The notes beneath the pieces are model-generated. The model was not told where the DNA came from, ran no database searches, and saw only the letters and a list, made by a program, of their open reading frames with translations. Positions 19,861 through 28,670 of a stretch of DNA of 64,000 bases are shown here, in pieces. The first letter of the stretch is position 1; every line of letters begins with the position of its first letter. The DNA is taken from positions 558,001-622,000 of the forward strand of contig NZ_JAQNCZ010000001.1 of NCBI RefSeq assembly GCF_028369055.1, given 5' to 3'. The position numbers and the translations under genes are program-made. The DNA comes from Cognatishimia sp. SS12 (GTDB lineage: Bacteria > Pseudomonadota > Alphaproteobacteria > Rhodobacterales > Rhodobacteraceae).

Positions 19861-20310
19861 ATGACCATGCACGCATTCACCCTGCCCGACCCTGACACCC
19901 AGCCGGAATTTTACGCCGATACGCCGACGAAACGTCTGCTGGCCTGGGTGTTTGACATGATCCTGATTGGCATTCTTTGTGTTGTGATCCTGCCGTTCAC
20001 GGCCTTTACCGGGATCTTCTTTTTCCCCTTCCTCATGCTGGTTGTCGGCTTTGCCTATCGGGTGATCACGCTGACCAATGGGTCAGCCACGCTCGGCATG
20101 CGGCTGTTTGGCGTTGAAATGCGCACCCAAGACGGCGCGCGTTTTGACTTTGGCCAGGCCTTTTTGCACACCTTGGGATATAGCATTTCGCTGTCTTTCC
20201 CGGTGTTGCAGGTGATCTCGATTGTGCTGATGCTGACATCGGGGCGCAAACAGGGGCTGACCGATCACGTTATGGGCACGGTCGCGGTCAATCGCGCAGC
20301 CCGGTACTAA
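19861..20310 (+). CDS. RDD-family membrane protein
   Basis: A 149-residue inner-membrane protein. It has the RDD pattern: an arginine early (KRLLAWVFDMILIG) with the acidic residue in the first transmembrane helix (FDMILIGILCVVILPF), a second helix (FPFLMLVVGFAYRV), and the segment GSATLGMRLFGVEM leading to a third hydrophobic stretch. RDD proteins have been linked to ion transport and envelope functions, but no substrate can be given here. The gene sits just upstream of bpt in the same direction. Confidence 0.85.
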   Translation: MTMHAFTLPDPDTQPEFYADTPTKRLLAWVFDMILIGILCVVILPFTAFTGIFFFPFLMLVVGFAYRVITLTNGSATLGMRLFGVEMRTQDGARFDFGQAFLHTLGYSISLSFPVLQVISIVLMLTSGRKQGLTDHVMGTVAVNRAARY

Positions 20311-20384
20311 GCGCCTAAATTTACTTGGCGGGGCCGCAGTGCATTGTTAAGCTTTCGATAATTCGAAACCAATATGCGGCCCTC

Positions 20385-21209
20385 ATGCGTCACTCCCTGC
20401 CCCTTGCCCCCCAGTTTTACGTCACGGCCCCACAGCCGTGCCCCTATCTGCCCGGCAAGATGGAGCGCAAACTGTTCACCGCATTGCAGGGTGACAACGC
20501 ACAAGAGCTGAATGATGCCTTGTCCCATCAGGGTTTTCGTCGCTCGCAGAATGTACTCTATCGTCCGTCCTGCGCGGATTGCGCCGCCTGTCTGTCGGCC
20601 CGCATTGATGTGCGCCGCTACACGGCGTCCAAAAGCCAGAAGCGTATTTTGAAGCGCAACGCGCATCTGACACGCCGGGCCACATCGCCCTGGGCCACCG
20701 AAGAACAATTTGATCTGTTTCGCACCTATCTGGACGCGCGCCACGCTGATGGCGGTATGGCGGATATGGATGTGTTCGAATTTGCCGCAATGATCGAAGA
20801 AACGCCCATCCGCTCGCGCGTGGTGGAATATACCGATGACTCCGATCGCAGCCTGACCGCCGTGTGCCTGACCGACGTGATCGAAGATGGCGTGAGCATG
20901 GTCTACAGCTTTTTCAAACCGGATCTGCCGCGTCAGTCGCTGGGCACCTATCTGATCCTGGATCATATCCGTATCGCCCAGGACGCGGGGCTGCCCTATG
21001 TCTATCTGGGTTATTGGGTGCCCGGCAGTGCAAAAATGGGCTACAAAGCGCGGTTTTCCGGGCTAGAGGTGTTTTTGAACAACCGCTGGCAGGCCCTGCG
21101 CGCGCCGGAGGCTTTTGACCCGGCGGATCTGCCCGCCTGCAGCGATCCGATTTCCCAACAGGTCTCAGGCATCATGCTGCCTGATTCAGCGGCGCGGCGG
21201 CAAAAATAA
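20385..21209 (+). CDS. bpt: Aspartate/glutamate leucyl-tRNA-protein transferase
   Basis: A 274-residue Bpt/Ate1-like enzyme of the N-end rule pathway, which transfers leucine from Leu-tRNA to N-terminal Asp or Glu and so marks proteins for ClpAP. The cysteine-rich N-terminal part has the family signature [18 protein letters not shown]. The acyltransferase core includes [19 protein letters not shown] and [20 protein letters not shown]. The ATG at 20385 gives the conserved [14 protein letters not shown] start. Conserved gene in Rhodobacterales. Confidence 0.94.
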   Translation: MRHSLPLAPQFYVTAPQPCPYLPGKMERKLFTALQGDNAQELNDALSHQGFRRSQNVLYRPSCADCAACLSARIDVRRYTASKSQKRILKRNAHLTRRATSPWATEEQFDLFRTYLDARHADGGMADMDVFEFAAMIEETPIRSRVVEYTDDSDRSLTAVCLTDVIEDGVSMVYSFFKPDLPRQSLGTYLILDHIRIAQDAGLPYVYLGYWVPGSAKMGYKARFSGLEVFLNNRWQALRAPEAFDPADLPACSDPISQQVSGIMLPDSAARRQK

Positions 21210-21323
21210 CCTTTAACGGGAAAATTGCGCCTGATTTTCATTAAAATCGGTTTCCCAGGCCATTTGCGCAATATTTGGAAAGAAAAAATCCACCAGACGA
21301 CAGATTTTTTCCATCTTTGGCGG

Positions 21324-21352
21324 TTGACGCCCGTTTTCCACAGCCATAATGT
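21324..21352 (+). promoter_or_regulatory. Promoter of the ilvBN leader
   Basis: A -35 TTGACG (21324-21329), a 17-bp spacer and a -10 TAATGT (21347-21352). Predicted transcription start is near 21359, just before the leader-peptide ribosome-binding site AAAGAGG (21364-21370). Confidence 0.65.
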
Positions 21353-21379
21353 CCCCCCGAAACAAAGAGGACCCGACGC

Positions 21380-21427
21380 ATGTTCAAGCTAGTCGTCATC
21401 GTGAATTTTTGGCGCATGGGCCGGTAA
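21380..21427 (+). CDS. Branched-chain-amino-acid leader peptide of ilvBN
   Basis: A 15-codon ORF, MFKLVVIVNFWRMGR, with five consecutive branched-chain codons (Leu-Val-Val-Ile-Val, 21389-21403). AAAGAGG lies about ten bases upstream. It is placed between a promoter and a terminator hairpin ahead of acetolactate synthase, the classical layout of attenuation leader peptides. Confidence 0.88.
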   Translation: MFKLVVIVNFWRMGR

Positions 21428-21479
21428 CGGACACCCAGAATGGACCCCATGCGCCCCCGAAATTCTCGGGGGCTTTTTT
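21403..21479 (+). promoter_or_regulatory. Transcription attenuator ahead of ilvB
   Basis: Terminator: CCCCCGA (21454-21460) pairs with TCGGGGG (21466-21472), followed by CTTTTTTG. Competing antiterminator: 21403-21420 (GAATTT then GGCGCATGGG) pairs with 21446-21465 over about 16 bp with one internal loop, and captures the left arm of the terminator. A ribosome that reaches the leader stop codon covers 21403-21420 and lets the terminator form. A ribosome stalled on the Leu/Val/Ile codons leaves most of that arm free. The structure predicts repression by charged branched-chain tRNAs. Confidence 0.85.
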
Positions 21480-21511
21480 GTAGATATATGACGTCGCAAG
21501 TGGAGAGACAG

Positions 21512-23266
21512 ATGACACGTCAGATGACCGGTGCGAAAATGGTGGTTCAAGCTCTGAGAGATCAGGGTGTCGATACAGTCTTTGGGTATCCGGGCGGGGC
21601 TGTCCTGCCGATCTACGATGAGATTTTCCAGCAAAATGACATTCGTCACATTCTGGTGCGCCACGAACAGGCCGCCGTGCACGCTGCCGAAGGCTATGCG
21701 CGCTCAACCGGCAAGGTGGGCGTTGCGCTGGTGACATCTGGCCCCGGCGCGACCAATGCCGTGACCGGGCTGACCGATGCGCTGCTTGATTCAATTCCGA
21801 TTGTTGTGATCTCTGGCCAGGTGCCGACCTTTATGATTGGCTCTGACGCCTTTCAAGAAGCCGACACAGTGGGCATCACCCGCCCCTGCACCAAGCACAA
21901 CTGGCTCGCCAAGGAAACGGATGCGCTGTCTGAAACCCTGCATCAGGCCTTTCATGTTGCGCGTTCCGGCCGCCCTGGTCCGGTGCTGATCGACATCCCG
22001 AAGGACACGCAGTTTGCTTCGGGCACCTATGTCGCGCCAAACACGGCTCGGGTGGATCATTATCAGCCGCAGCTGAAAGGCGACATCACCGAGATCACCG
22101 AGCTGGTCGAGCTGATGGAAAAGGCTAAGCGCCCGGTGTTTTACACCGGCGGCGGCGTGATCAACTCTGGCGTTGCGGCCAGCCAATTGCTGCGTGAACT
22201 GGTGGATGCCACCGGCTTTCCGATTACCTCGACCCTGATGGGCCTTGGGGCTTATCCGGCCTCTGGCAAGTCGTGGCTCGGGATGCTGGGTATGCATGGG
22301 CTCTATGAGGCCAATATGGCGATGCATGACTGCGATCTGATGATCAACGTTGGCGCGCGCTTTGATGACCGGATTACCGGGCTGATCTCGGCGTTTTCGC
22401 CGAAATCCAAAAAGGCGCATATCGATATTGACCCCAGCTCGATTAACAAGGTGATCCGGGTTGATATTCCGATTGTCGGCGATGTGGCCCATGTTTTGGA
22501 AGATCTGCTGAAGGTTTGGAAAGCGCGTGGGCGCAAGACCAACCAGGAAGGCCTGCAAAAATGGTGGGGCCAGATCAATGAATGGCGCGCCAAGGATTGC
22601 CTGAGCTTTAAGCAAGAAGGCAAGGTGATCAAACCACAATATGCGCTGAAGCGGTTTGAAGAGCTGAGCCGCGGGATGGATCGTTATGTCACCACCGAAG
22701 TGGGCCAGCACCAGATGTGGGCGGCGCAATATCTGAATTTTGAAGATCCGCATCGCTGGATGACCTCTGGCGGTTTGGGCACCATGGGTTATGGCTTCCC
22801 CGCCTCTGTTGGTGTGCAGGTTGCGCATCCTGAGGCGCTGGTTGTGAACGTCGCGGGCGAAGCGAGCTGGCTGATGAATATGCAGGAAATGGGCACCGCG
22901 ATGCAGTTTGGCCTGCCTGTGAAACAGTTCATCCTGAATAACGAACGTCTTGGCATGGTGCGCCAGTGGCAAGAGCTGCTGCATGGCGAGCGCTATTCAC
23001 ACAGCTGGTCAGAGTCCCTGCCGGACTTTGTGAAACTCGCCGAAGCGTTCGGGGCCAAGGGCATCATCTGTTCTGATCCGGATGATCTGGATGATGCGAT
23101 CATGGAAATGATCAATTACGACGGCCCGGTGATCTTTGATTGCTTGGTTGAGAAACACGAGAACTGCTTCCCGATGATCCCATCGGGCAAACCGCATAAC
23201 GAAATGCTTCTGGGCGAAGCCTCAACCCAGGGTGCCATCGAATCCGGCGGCGCGGTTCTGGTGTAA
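21512..23266 (+). CDS. ilvB: Acetolactate synthase (AHAS) large subunit
   Basis: A 584-residue catalytic subunit that condenses pyruvate with pyruvate or 2-ketobutyrate for valine, leucine and isoleucine synthesis. The ThDP-enzyme domains are clear: FGYPGGAVLPIYDEI with the catalytic Glu in VRHEQAAVHAAEGYAR, then the FAD-linked central domain. In the ThDP-binding region the motif that normally begins G-D-G reads GEASWLMNMQEMGTA, so Gly-Glu-Ala replaces Gly-Asp-Gly. The reading frame extends upstream through the attenuator, so the start must be after it; the ATG at 21512 with GGAGAG upstream fits. ilvN follows. Confidence 0.95.
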   Translation: MTRQMTGAKMVVQALRDQGVDTVFGYPGGAVLPIYDEIFQQNDIRHILVRHEQAAVHAAEGYARSTGKVGVALVTSGPGATNAVTGLTDALLDSIPIVVISGQVPTFMIGSDAFQEADTVGITRPCTKHNWLAKETDALSETLHQAFHVARSGRPGPVLIDIPKDTQFASGTYVAPNTARVDHYQPQLKGDITEITELVELMEKAKRPVFYTGGGVINSGVAASQLLRELVDATGFPITSTLMGLGAYPASGKSWLGMLGMHGLYEANMAMHDCDLMINVGARFDDRITGLISAFSPKSKKAHIDIDPSSINKVIRVDIPIVGDVAHVLEDLLKVWKARGRKTNQEGLQKWWGQINEWRAKDCLSFKQEGKVIKPQYALKRFEELSRGMDRYVTTEVGQHQMWAAQYLNFEDPHRWMTSGGLGTMGYGFPASVGVQVAHPEALVVNVAGEASWLMNMQEMGTAMQFGLPVKQFILNNERLGMVRQWQELLHGERYSHSWSESLPDFVKLAEAFGAKGIICSDPDDLDDAIMEMINYDGPVIFDCLVEKHENCFPMIPSGKPHNEMLLGEASTQGAIESGGAVLV

Positions 23267-23277
23267 GGAGAGAAAAC

Positions 23278-23841
23278 ATGGCTGCTCTGAAAATCAAAAA
23301 AGGCTCCACAAGCCATTCCGCCTATAATCTGCGCCCGAATTTCTCGGATGTGCTGGAACGCCACACGCTTGCAGTGCGCGTTGATAACGAACCGGGCGTG
23401 CTGGCCCGCGTGATTGGTCTGTTTTCCGGCCGTGGGTATAACATCGAAAGCCTGACGGTGGCTGAGGTTGACCACACCGGCCATCAGTCGCGGATCACGA
23501 TTGTGACCACCGGGACACCGCAGGTGATTGAACAGATCAAAGCCCAACTGGGCCGCATCGTGCCCGTGCACGAAGTGCATGATTTGACTGTCGAAGGCCC
23601 TGCAGTTGAGCGTGAGCTTGGCCTGTTTAAAGTGGCTGGCACGGGTGACAAACGTGTCGAGGCGATGCGCCTTGCGGATATTTTCCGCGCCAATGTGGTG
23701 GATACAACACTAGAAAGCTTTGTCTTTGAAATCACTGGCGCGCCAGAAAAAATCGATGCCTTTGCCGACCTGATGCGCCCGCTTGGCTTGCAAGAAGTGG
23801 CGCGCACCGGCGTTGCTGCACTGTCGCGCGGCGCAGAGTAA
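23278..23841 (+). CDS. ilvN: Acetolactate synthase small (regulatory) subunit
   Basis: A 187-residue regulatory subunit with an N-terminal ACT domain (HTLAVRVDNEPGVLARVIGL; RGYNIESLTV) that binds valine for feedback inhibition, and a C-terminal ALS_ss_C domain (ELGLFKVAG; ILRAN-like IFRANVVD). GGAGAG precedes the ATG, 11 bases after ilvB. A terminator follows. Confidence 0.96.
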   Translation: MAALKIKKGSTSHSAYNLRPNFSDVLERHTLAVRVDNEPGVLARVIGLFSGRGYNIESLTVAEVDHTGHQSRITIVTTGTPQVIEQIKAQLGRIVPVHEVHDLTVEGPAVERELGLFKVAGTGDKRVEAMRLADIFRANVVDTTLESFVFEITGAPEKIDAFADLMRPLGLQEVARTGVAALSRGAE

Positions 23842-23882
23842 GCTCATCCATCACATGACATACGCCTGATTATGGCGGGGCA

Positions 23883-23906
23883 AAGGGGGCCTAGGCCCCC
23901 TTTTTT
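23883..23906 (+). terminator. Rho-independent terminator after ilvN
   Basis: An AGGGGGCC-TA-GGCCCCCT perfect hairpin followed by TTTTT. It also separates ilvN from the convergent DUF2189-like gene. Confidence 0.93.
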
Positions 23907-23916
23907 CTGTACTGCA

Positions 23917-24687
23917 TTAGCTTTTGATCAACGTGTAAAGCCGCCAGCTGGCATGGCCGAGCAGCGGGAAGACGATGAAGAGCCCTAGAAATCCGGGCAA
24001 CATGGCAAGAAACAGCAAGACCGCAATCAAGATGCCCCAAGCCACCAGTGGAATGAAACTGGTTTGCACTGCCTGAAAGCTGGCGATGATCGCGGTTATG
24101 AAATCAATCTCGCGGTCTAGCAACAGCGGCAGTGAAAACACTGTTAACATGAATAAAACCAGGGCAAATACCGCACCAACGGCACTCCCAAAAGCCAGCA
24201 TCATCAACCCATTAGAGCTAAAATATACATCAAAGCTTGAAGAGATGTTCGTCATCGTAGACAGGCCCAGAAACAGCGCAAAAATCATATGCGCCAGAAA
24301 GAACCAGAATAAAAAGAAAATCACGATGATGGCGCAGATCGAGGGCAATTGCCGCCGCCGCTGATGCGCCACAACGCCAAAGATCGCGCCGGGTGTGATT
24401 GGCAGGCCCAGATCAAGCCTATGGGACACCTCATACAGCCCCACCGCGGCAAAGGGTCCCAAAAGCGGAAAGCCGATGGCCGCAAAGATCAGCCAATAGC
24501 TTTGTCCCGTGGCCAGGGTGATCCAAGTGATCAGCCACCCCCCCAAGACGTAAAAGCCTGCAAAAATAAGACCATAGATCGGGTGCGCCATGAAATCGCG
24601 CCAGCCCAATACCAAAGCTTGTTTCAGATGGGAAAACCCAATACTGCCCAATTCGGGCAGCCCCATAGGTTTGGGTGCCTCGGTCAT
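23917..24687 (-). CDS. DUF2189-family integral membrane protein
   Basis: A 256-residue protein with about six transmembrane helices. The N-terminal motif ALVLGWRDFMAHPIYGLIFA is characteristic of DUF2189 proteins, whose function is unknown. The ATG at 24687 is preceded by GGAGGAGAG, better than the ATG four codons upstream. The mid-section has a basic cytoplasmic patch (HQRRRQ). No operon partner: convergent with ilvN and followed upstream by prfB. Confidence 0.82.
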   Translation of the reverse strand: MTEAPKPMGLPELGSIGFSHLKQALVLGWRDFMAHPIYGLIFAGFYVLGGWLITWITLATGQSYWLIFAAIGFPLLGPFAAVGLYEVSHRLDLGLPITPGAIFGVVAHQRRRQLPSICAIIVIFFLFWFFLAHMIFALFLGLSTMTNISSSFDVYFSSNGLMMLAFGSAVGAVFALVLFMLTVFSLPLLLDREIDFITAIIASFQAVQTSFIPLVAWGILIAVLLFLAMLPGFLGLFIVFPLLGHASWRLYTLIKS

Positions 24688-24796
24688 ACTCTCCTCCAAA
24701 GTATGTTCGCGCGCAGGTCTAGTTCAGCGCGGTTTGGCTTTGAAAGCAAGTGTTTGTCGCGCTGAATGCGGCGCGAGGTGTAGTTATTCTGTGGAG

Positions 24797-25921
24797 TCAG
24801 TCGCCCTGCGCATCCGCGCGGCTTTTGCCCGCTACATTCATCGCCAAGGTCGCCGCCATCAACCCATCCAGATCCCCATCCAAAACCCCTTTAGTATCAG
24901 AGGTTTCAAAGTTGGTCCTCAGGTCTTTCACCATCTGATACGGCTGCAGAACATACGACCGGATCTGATTGCCCCAGCCTGCATCGCCCTTGTTTTCATG
25001 GGCTTCGTTGATAGCGGCATTGCGACGGTCAAGCTCTTGTTGATAGAGCCTTGATTTCAAAGCCTTCATCGCGATGTCGCGGTTTTGGTGCTGCGATTTT
25101 TCCGAGCTGGTCACAACAATGCCCGTCGGAATGTGGGTGATCCGCACCGCAGAGTCGGTGGTGTTGACGTGCTGACCGCCCGCCCCGGAGGAGCGATAGG
25201 TATCAATGCGGATATCCGATGGGTTGACGTCGATTTCAATATTGTCGTCCACCACCGGATAGACCCAGACCGAGCTAAAGGATGTGTGGCGCTTGGCGGC
25301 GCTGTCATAGGGCGAAATACGCACCAGCCGGTGCACGCCGGATTCTGATTTCAGCCAGCCGTAAGCGTTGTGGCCGGAAATCTTGTAAGCGGCGGATTTG
25401 ATCCCCGCTTCTTCCCCCGGGCTCATGGATTGCAACTCCACCGTATAGCCGCGTTTTTCGGCCCACCGCACATACATCCGCGCCAGCATCGAGGCCCAGT
25501 CACAGCTTTCGGTGCCGCCAGCACCAGAGTTGATTTCAAGGAAAGTGTCATTGCTGTCCGCTTCACCGTCCAGCAGCGCTTCCAGCTCTTTTTCCGCGGC
25601 GACGTCTTTGAGGGCAAAGATCGCGTTTTCCGCGTCTTTGACGACCTCTTCGTCGTCTTCCATCTCGCCAAGTTCGATCATCTCGATATTATCAGACAGG
25701 TCCGTCGCCAGGCTGTTTACGCCGTCAATCGCATCCACCAGCAACTGGCGCTCGCGCATCAGTTTCTGTGCCGCTTCAGCGTCATCCCAAAGGTTCGGGT
25801 CCTCGACACGGGCGTTGAATTCTTCCAGACGATAGGCCGCTGTTTCCCAGTCGAGACGCTGCTTAAGCAGGTCGATGGATTTTTCGATGTCAGCCACGGT
25901 GTTCTGAATCTCAGCGCGCAT
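24797..25921 (-). CDS. prfB: Peptide chain release factor 2
   Basis: A 374-residue RF2 that reads UGA and UAA stop codons. The peptidyl-tRNA hydrolysis motif GGQ is in [18 protein letters not shown]. The stop-codon tripeptide normally SPF reads SPY here ([16 protein letters not shown]). The frame is continuous from the ATG, so the programmed +1 frameshift with an internal UGA known from many prfB genes is absent. Confidence 0.96.
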   Translation of the reverse strand: MRAEIQNTVADIEKSIDLLKQRLDWETAAYRLEEFNARVEDPNLWDDAEAAQKLMRERQLLVDAIDGVNSLATDLSDNIEMIELGEMEDDEEVVKDAENAIFALKDVAAEKELEALLDGEADSNDTFLEINSGAGGTESCDWASMLARMYVRWAEKRGYTVELQSMSPGEEAGIKSAAYKISGHNAYGWLKSESGVHRLVRISPYDSAAKRHTSFSSVWVYPVVDDNIEIDVNPSDIRIDTYRSSGAGGQHVNTTDSAVRITHIPTGIVVTSSEKSQHQNRDIAMKALKSRLYQQELDRRNAAINEAHENKGDAGWGNQIRSYVLQPYQMVKDLRTNFETSDTKGVLDGDLDGLMAATLAMNVAGKSRADAQGD

Positions 25922-26019
25922 GTCACAGTCCTGTAGGTCGTTTCAGAATAGCGGTGTAAACCACCGCTGGGGGGCGGGCAAGCCGCTGCCGCCGCTTGCC
26001 GCCAAATTCCTGAAATGGG

Positions 26020-28569
26020 TTAATAAAGCCCGCCTGAGCTGAGCGTCCCAAAGGAGGCATCGGGCACCACGGCGCGCTCCCCGGTTGAGGTTGTGACCGC
26101 CGTACCAGTGGATTGCACGTCCTCAAACAAAGGCAGGTTGGACCCCATTGCAAAACCGCCGTCAAAGGCCACGCCAAACAGCGGCTCTTCGCCTTCGCGG
26201 AAATATTCGGCAACCACATTTGGCCCGCTGGCGTCATCGGCCAGACGCGCACCGCTGAAACGGTCAATTTTGATAAAGCGGCCACCGGGCGGAACGCGGA
26301 ACTTGCCGGCGCCGTATTTTTCAATGGCGGCTTGCATGAACTCTTGGAACACCGGGCCGCAGGTGTTGCCGCCAAACGTGCCCCGCCCCAGCGGGCGCGG
26401 CTGATCATGACCGATATAGCAGCCCGCGGCGATGGAATTGGTAAAGCCGACAAACCAGACATCGCGCGCCTCATTGGTGGTACCGGTTTTGCCGGCCACC
26501 GGCACGGGCAGATCAATGGCGCTGCTGGCAGTGCCGCGATCGACGACGCCGCGCATCATGGAGGTGAGCTGATAGGCGGTGATGGCGTTCATCACCCGCT
26601 CGCGGTTTGAGACGATCTGGGGCGCTTTGTCATCATCGATCTGCGCAATGTTACACTCAACACAATCGCGCTGATCGTGGCGATACAGTGTTTTGCCATA
26701 GCGGTCCTGCACCCGGTCCACCAGCGTGGGCTCCACCCGTTCACCGCCGTTGGCGAACATCGCATAGGCCGACACCATTTTGAACAGCGTGCTTTCTTCG
26801 GACCCCAGAGAGTTCGCCAGGAACAGCCCCATGCGGTCATAAACGCCAAAGCGGCGCGCGTAATCGGCGACCACATCCATGCCCACCTCTTGCGCCAGAC
26901 GGATCGTCATCAGGTTCCGCGACATTTCGATGCCGGTCCGCAAGGGGGTTGGCCCATAGAATTTGTTGGACGAGTTGCGCGGCCGCCAGAGCCCTTGGGG
27001 TGTGTTGATCTCAATCGGGGCGTCAATCACAATCGTCGCGGGGGTGTAGCCGCTGTCGAGTGCGGCGGCATAAACAAAGGGTTTGAAGCTTGAGCCGGGC
27101 TGACGCTGCGCCTGGGTGGTGCGGTTAAAGACCGAATCCTGATACGAAAAGCCGCCCTGCATCGCCAGAACGCGGCCGTTGTTGACGTCCATCGCCATAA
27201 AGCCGCCCTGCACCTCGCTGACCTGACGCAAGGTCCAGCGGATAAAGCTGCCATCGCTGTCCTTGGTCATGGCGCGCACCAGCACAACGTCGCCCACGGT
27301 CAAGAGATCACCCGCGACCTTCGCCTTGGGGCCAAGCGTGCCGTCTTCAAGCTGCTTGCGCGCCCAGGTGACGTCCTCAGCAGGTATGAAATGGCCATCG
27401 TCATCCTCGGGCACGTCCTCAATGCCAATGCGGGCGGCGCTGTTGCCCACGCTCAGCACCACCGCCGGGTGCCAGCGGCCATTCAACATGACGTCACGCG
27501 GTACCGAGACATTGGCCAGCGCGGCGCGCCAGGCCTCTTCGCTGCCCAGCTGATCCTTGGCGATGGTCTCTCCGGTGCCGCGCCAGACGCCTTGGTCACG
27601 ATCGTATTTTTCAAGGCTGCGCTGCAGCGCTATGGCGGCAACCTCTTGAAGTTCTGGATCAAGAGTGGCCCGTACCGACATGCCGCCGCTAAAAAACTCT
27701 TCTTCGCCAAAATCTCGGCTCAGCTGGCGGCGAATTTCATCGGTGAAATAATCACGTGGCGGCAATTCTGCGCGGAAACTTTCGTAATCGCCATTCTGAA
27801 CTGAAAGCAATGGTTGAGCTACGGAAGCTTTATATTCATTTTCAGTAAGATAACCGTTTTCCTTCATCTCTTTCAAAACGAAGTCTCGGCGCTGCTGCAA
27901 GCGCTCTTTACGGCGCACCGGGTGATAATCACTGGGTGCTTTGGGCAGCGAGGCGAGCACCGCTGCCTCATGCGGGGCCAAGGCGGTGAGCGGCTTGTTG
28001 AAATAGGTCTGCGACGCAGCCGCCACCCCATAAGAGTTCTGGCCCAGGAAAATCTCATTCAGGTAAAGCTCTAGAATGCGGTCTTTGCTCAGGCTTTCCT
28101 CAACCCGGGTGGCCAGAATGATTTCTTTGATCTTGCGCTCAATCCGGCGGTCGCTGGACAAGAGAAAATTCTTCATCACCTGCTGCGTGATGGTCGAGGC
28201 CCCGCGCACGTTTTCACCGCGCGAGCGCACCGCTTCGACCGCCGCGGCTGCGATACCGCGCGCGTCATAGCCGGAGTGTTCGTAAAAATGTTTGTCCTCA
28301 GCCGAGATGAAAGCGTTTTTCACCAGATCAGGGATTTCATCGGCGGGGATAAACAGGCGCCGTTCTTTGGCAAATTCATCAATAATGCGCCCCTCGCCCG
28401 AATAAATCCGGCTGATGGTCGGCGGCTGGTATTGGGCCAAGGACTCATGACTGGGCAGATCCTGCCCGTAAATAAAGAACACCGCGCCAATCGACAGCGC
28501 CACAACGGCAAGGCCCATGGTCAGCAGTGTAAAAAGGCTTCCGAAGAAGGACAGGATGAATCTCAGCAC
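26020..28569 (-). CDS. mrcA: Penicillin-binding protein 1A (bifunctional transglycosylase/transpeptidase)
   Basis: An 849-residue peptidoglycan synthase anchored by one N-terminal transmembrane helix. The GT51 glycosyltransferase domain (residues ~50-230) has EDKHFYEHSGYDARGI, GASTITQQVMKNFLL and ELYLNEIFLG. An OB-like insert follows, then the transpeptidase with SSFK (nucleophile), SRN and KTGTT. GTG at 28569 gives the usual MLRFILSFFG start and has GGGGG upstream; an in-frame TTG four codons earlier is less likely. The divergent peptidoglycan amidase gene cluster is adjacent, so this is an envelope neighbourhood. Confidence 0.95.
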   Translation of the reverse strand: MLRFILSFFGSLFTLLTMGLAVVALSIGAVFFIYGQDLPSHESLAQYQPPTISRIYSGEGRIIDEFAKERRLFIPADEIPDLVKNAFISAEDKHFYEHSGYDARGIAAAAVEAVRSRGENVRGASTITQQVMKNFLLSSDRRIERKIKEIILATRVEESLSKDRILELYLNEIFLGQNSYGVAAASQTYFNKPLTALAPHEAAVLASLPKAPSDYHPVRRKERLQQRRDFVLKEMKENGYLTENEYKASVAQPLLSVQNGDYESFRAELPPRDYFTDEIRRQLSRDFGEEEFFSGGMSVRATLDPELQEVAAIALQRSLEKYDRDQGVWRGTGETIAKDQLGSEEAWRAALANVSVPRDVMLNGRWHPAVVLSVGNSAARIGIEDVPEDDDGHFIPAEDVTWARKQLEDGTLGPKAKVAGDLLTVGDVVLVRAMTKDSDGSFIRWTLRQVSEVQGGFMAMDVNNGRVLAMQGGFSYQDSVFNRTTQAQRQPGSSFKPFVYAAALDSGYTPATIVIDAPIEINTPQGLWRPRNSSNKFYGPTPLRTGIEMSRNLMTIRLAQEVGMDVVADYARRFGVYDRMGLFLANSLGSEESTLFKMVSAYAMFANGGERVEPTLVDRVQDRYGKTLYRHDQRDCVECNIAQIDDDKAPQIVSNRERVMNAITAYQLTSMMRGVVDRGTASSAIDLPVPVAGKTGTTNEARDVWFVGFTNSIAAGCYIGHDQPRPLGRGTFGGNTCGPVFQEFMQAAIEKYGAGKFRVPPGGRFIKIDRFSGARLADDASGPNVVAEYFREGEEPLFGVAFDGGFAMGSNLPLFEDVQSTGTAVTTSTGERAVVPDASFGTLSSGGLY

Positions 28570-28670
28570 GAGGGCCCCCAAAGATCAGTCATGCACTCTA
28601 TACTGCGCTGTGCACGGGCGGTCAAAACACAACCGTCACAGGGACGCGCTGATTTTCGCCACCCAATGGC

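Noticed and set aside
21440..21511. An upstream in-frame extension of ilvB beginning at 21440.
   Set aside because: It would translate through the attenuator terminator; the start at 21512 has a ribosome-binding site and the family N-terminus.
21791..22984. A 397-codon open frame antisense to ilvB.
   Set aside because: A high-GC shadow frame of the well-supported ilvB gene; composition unlike a real protein.
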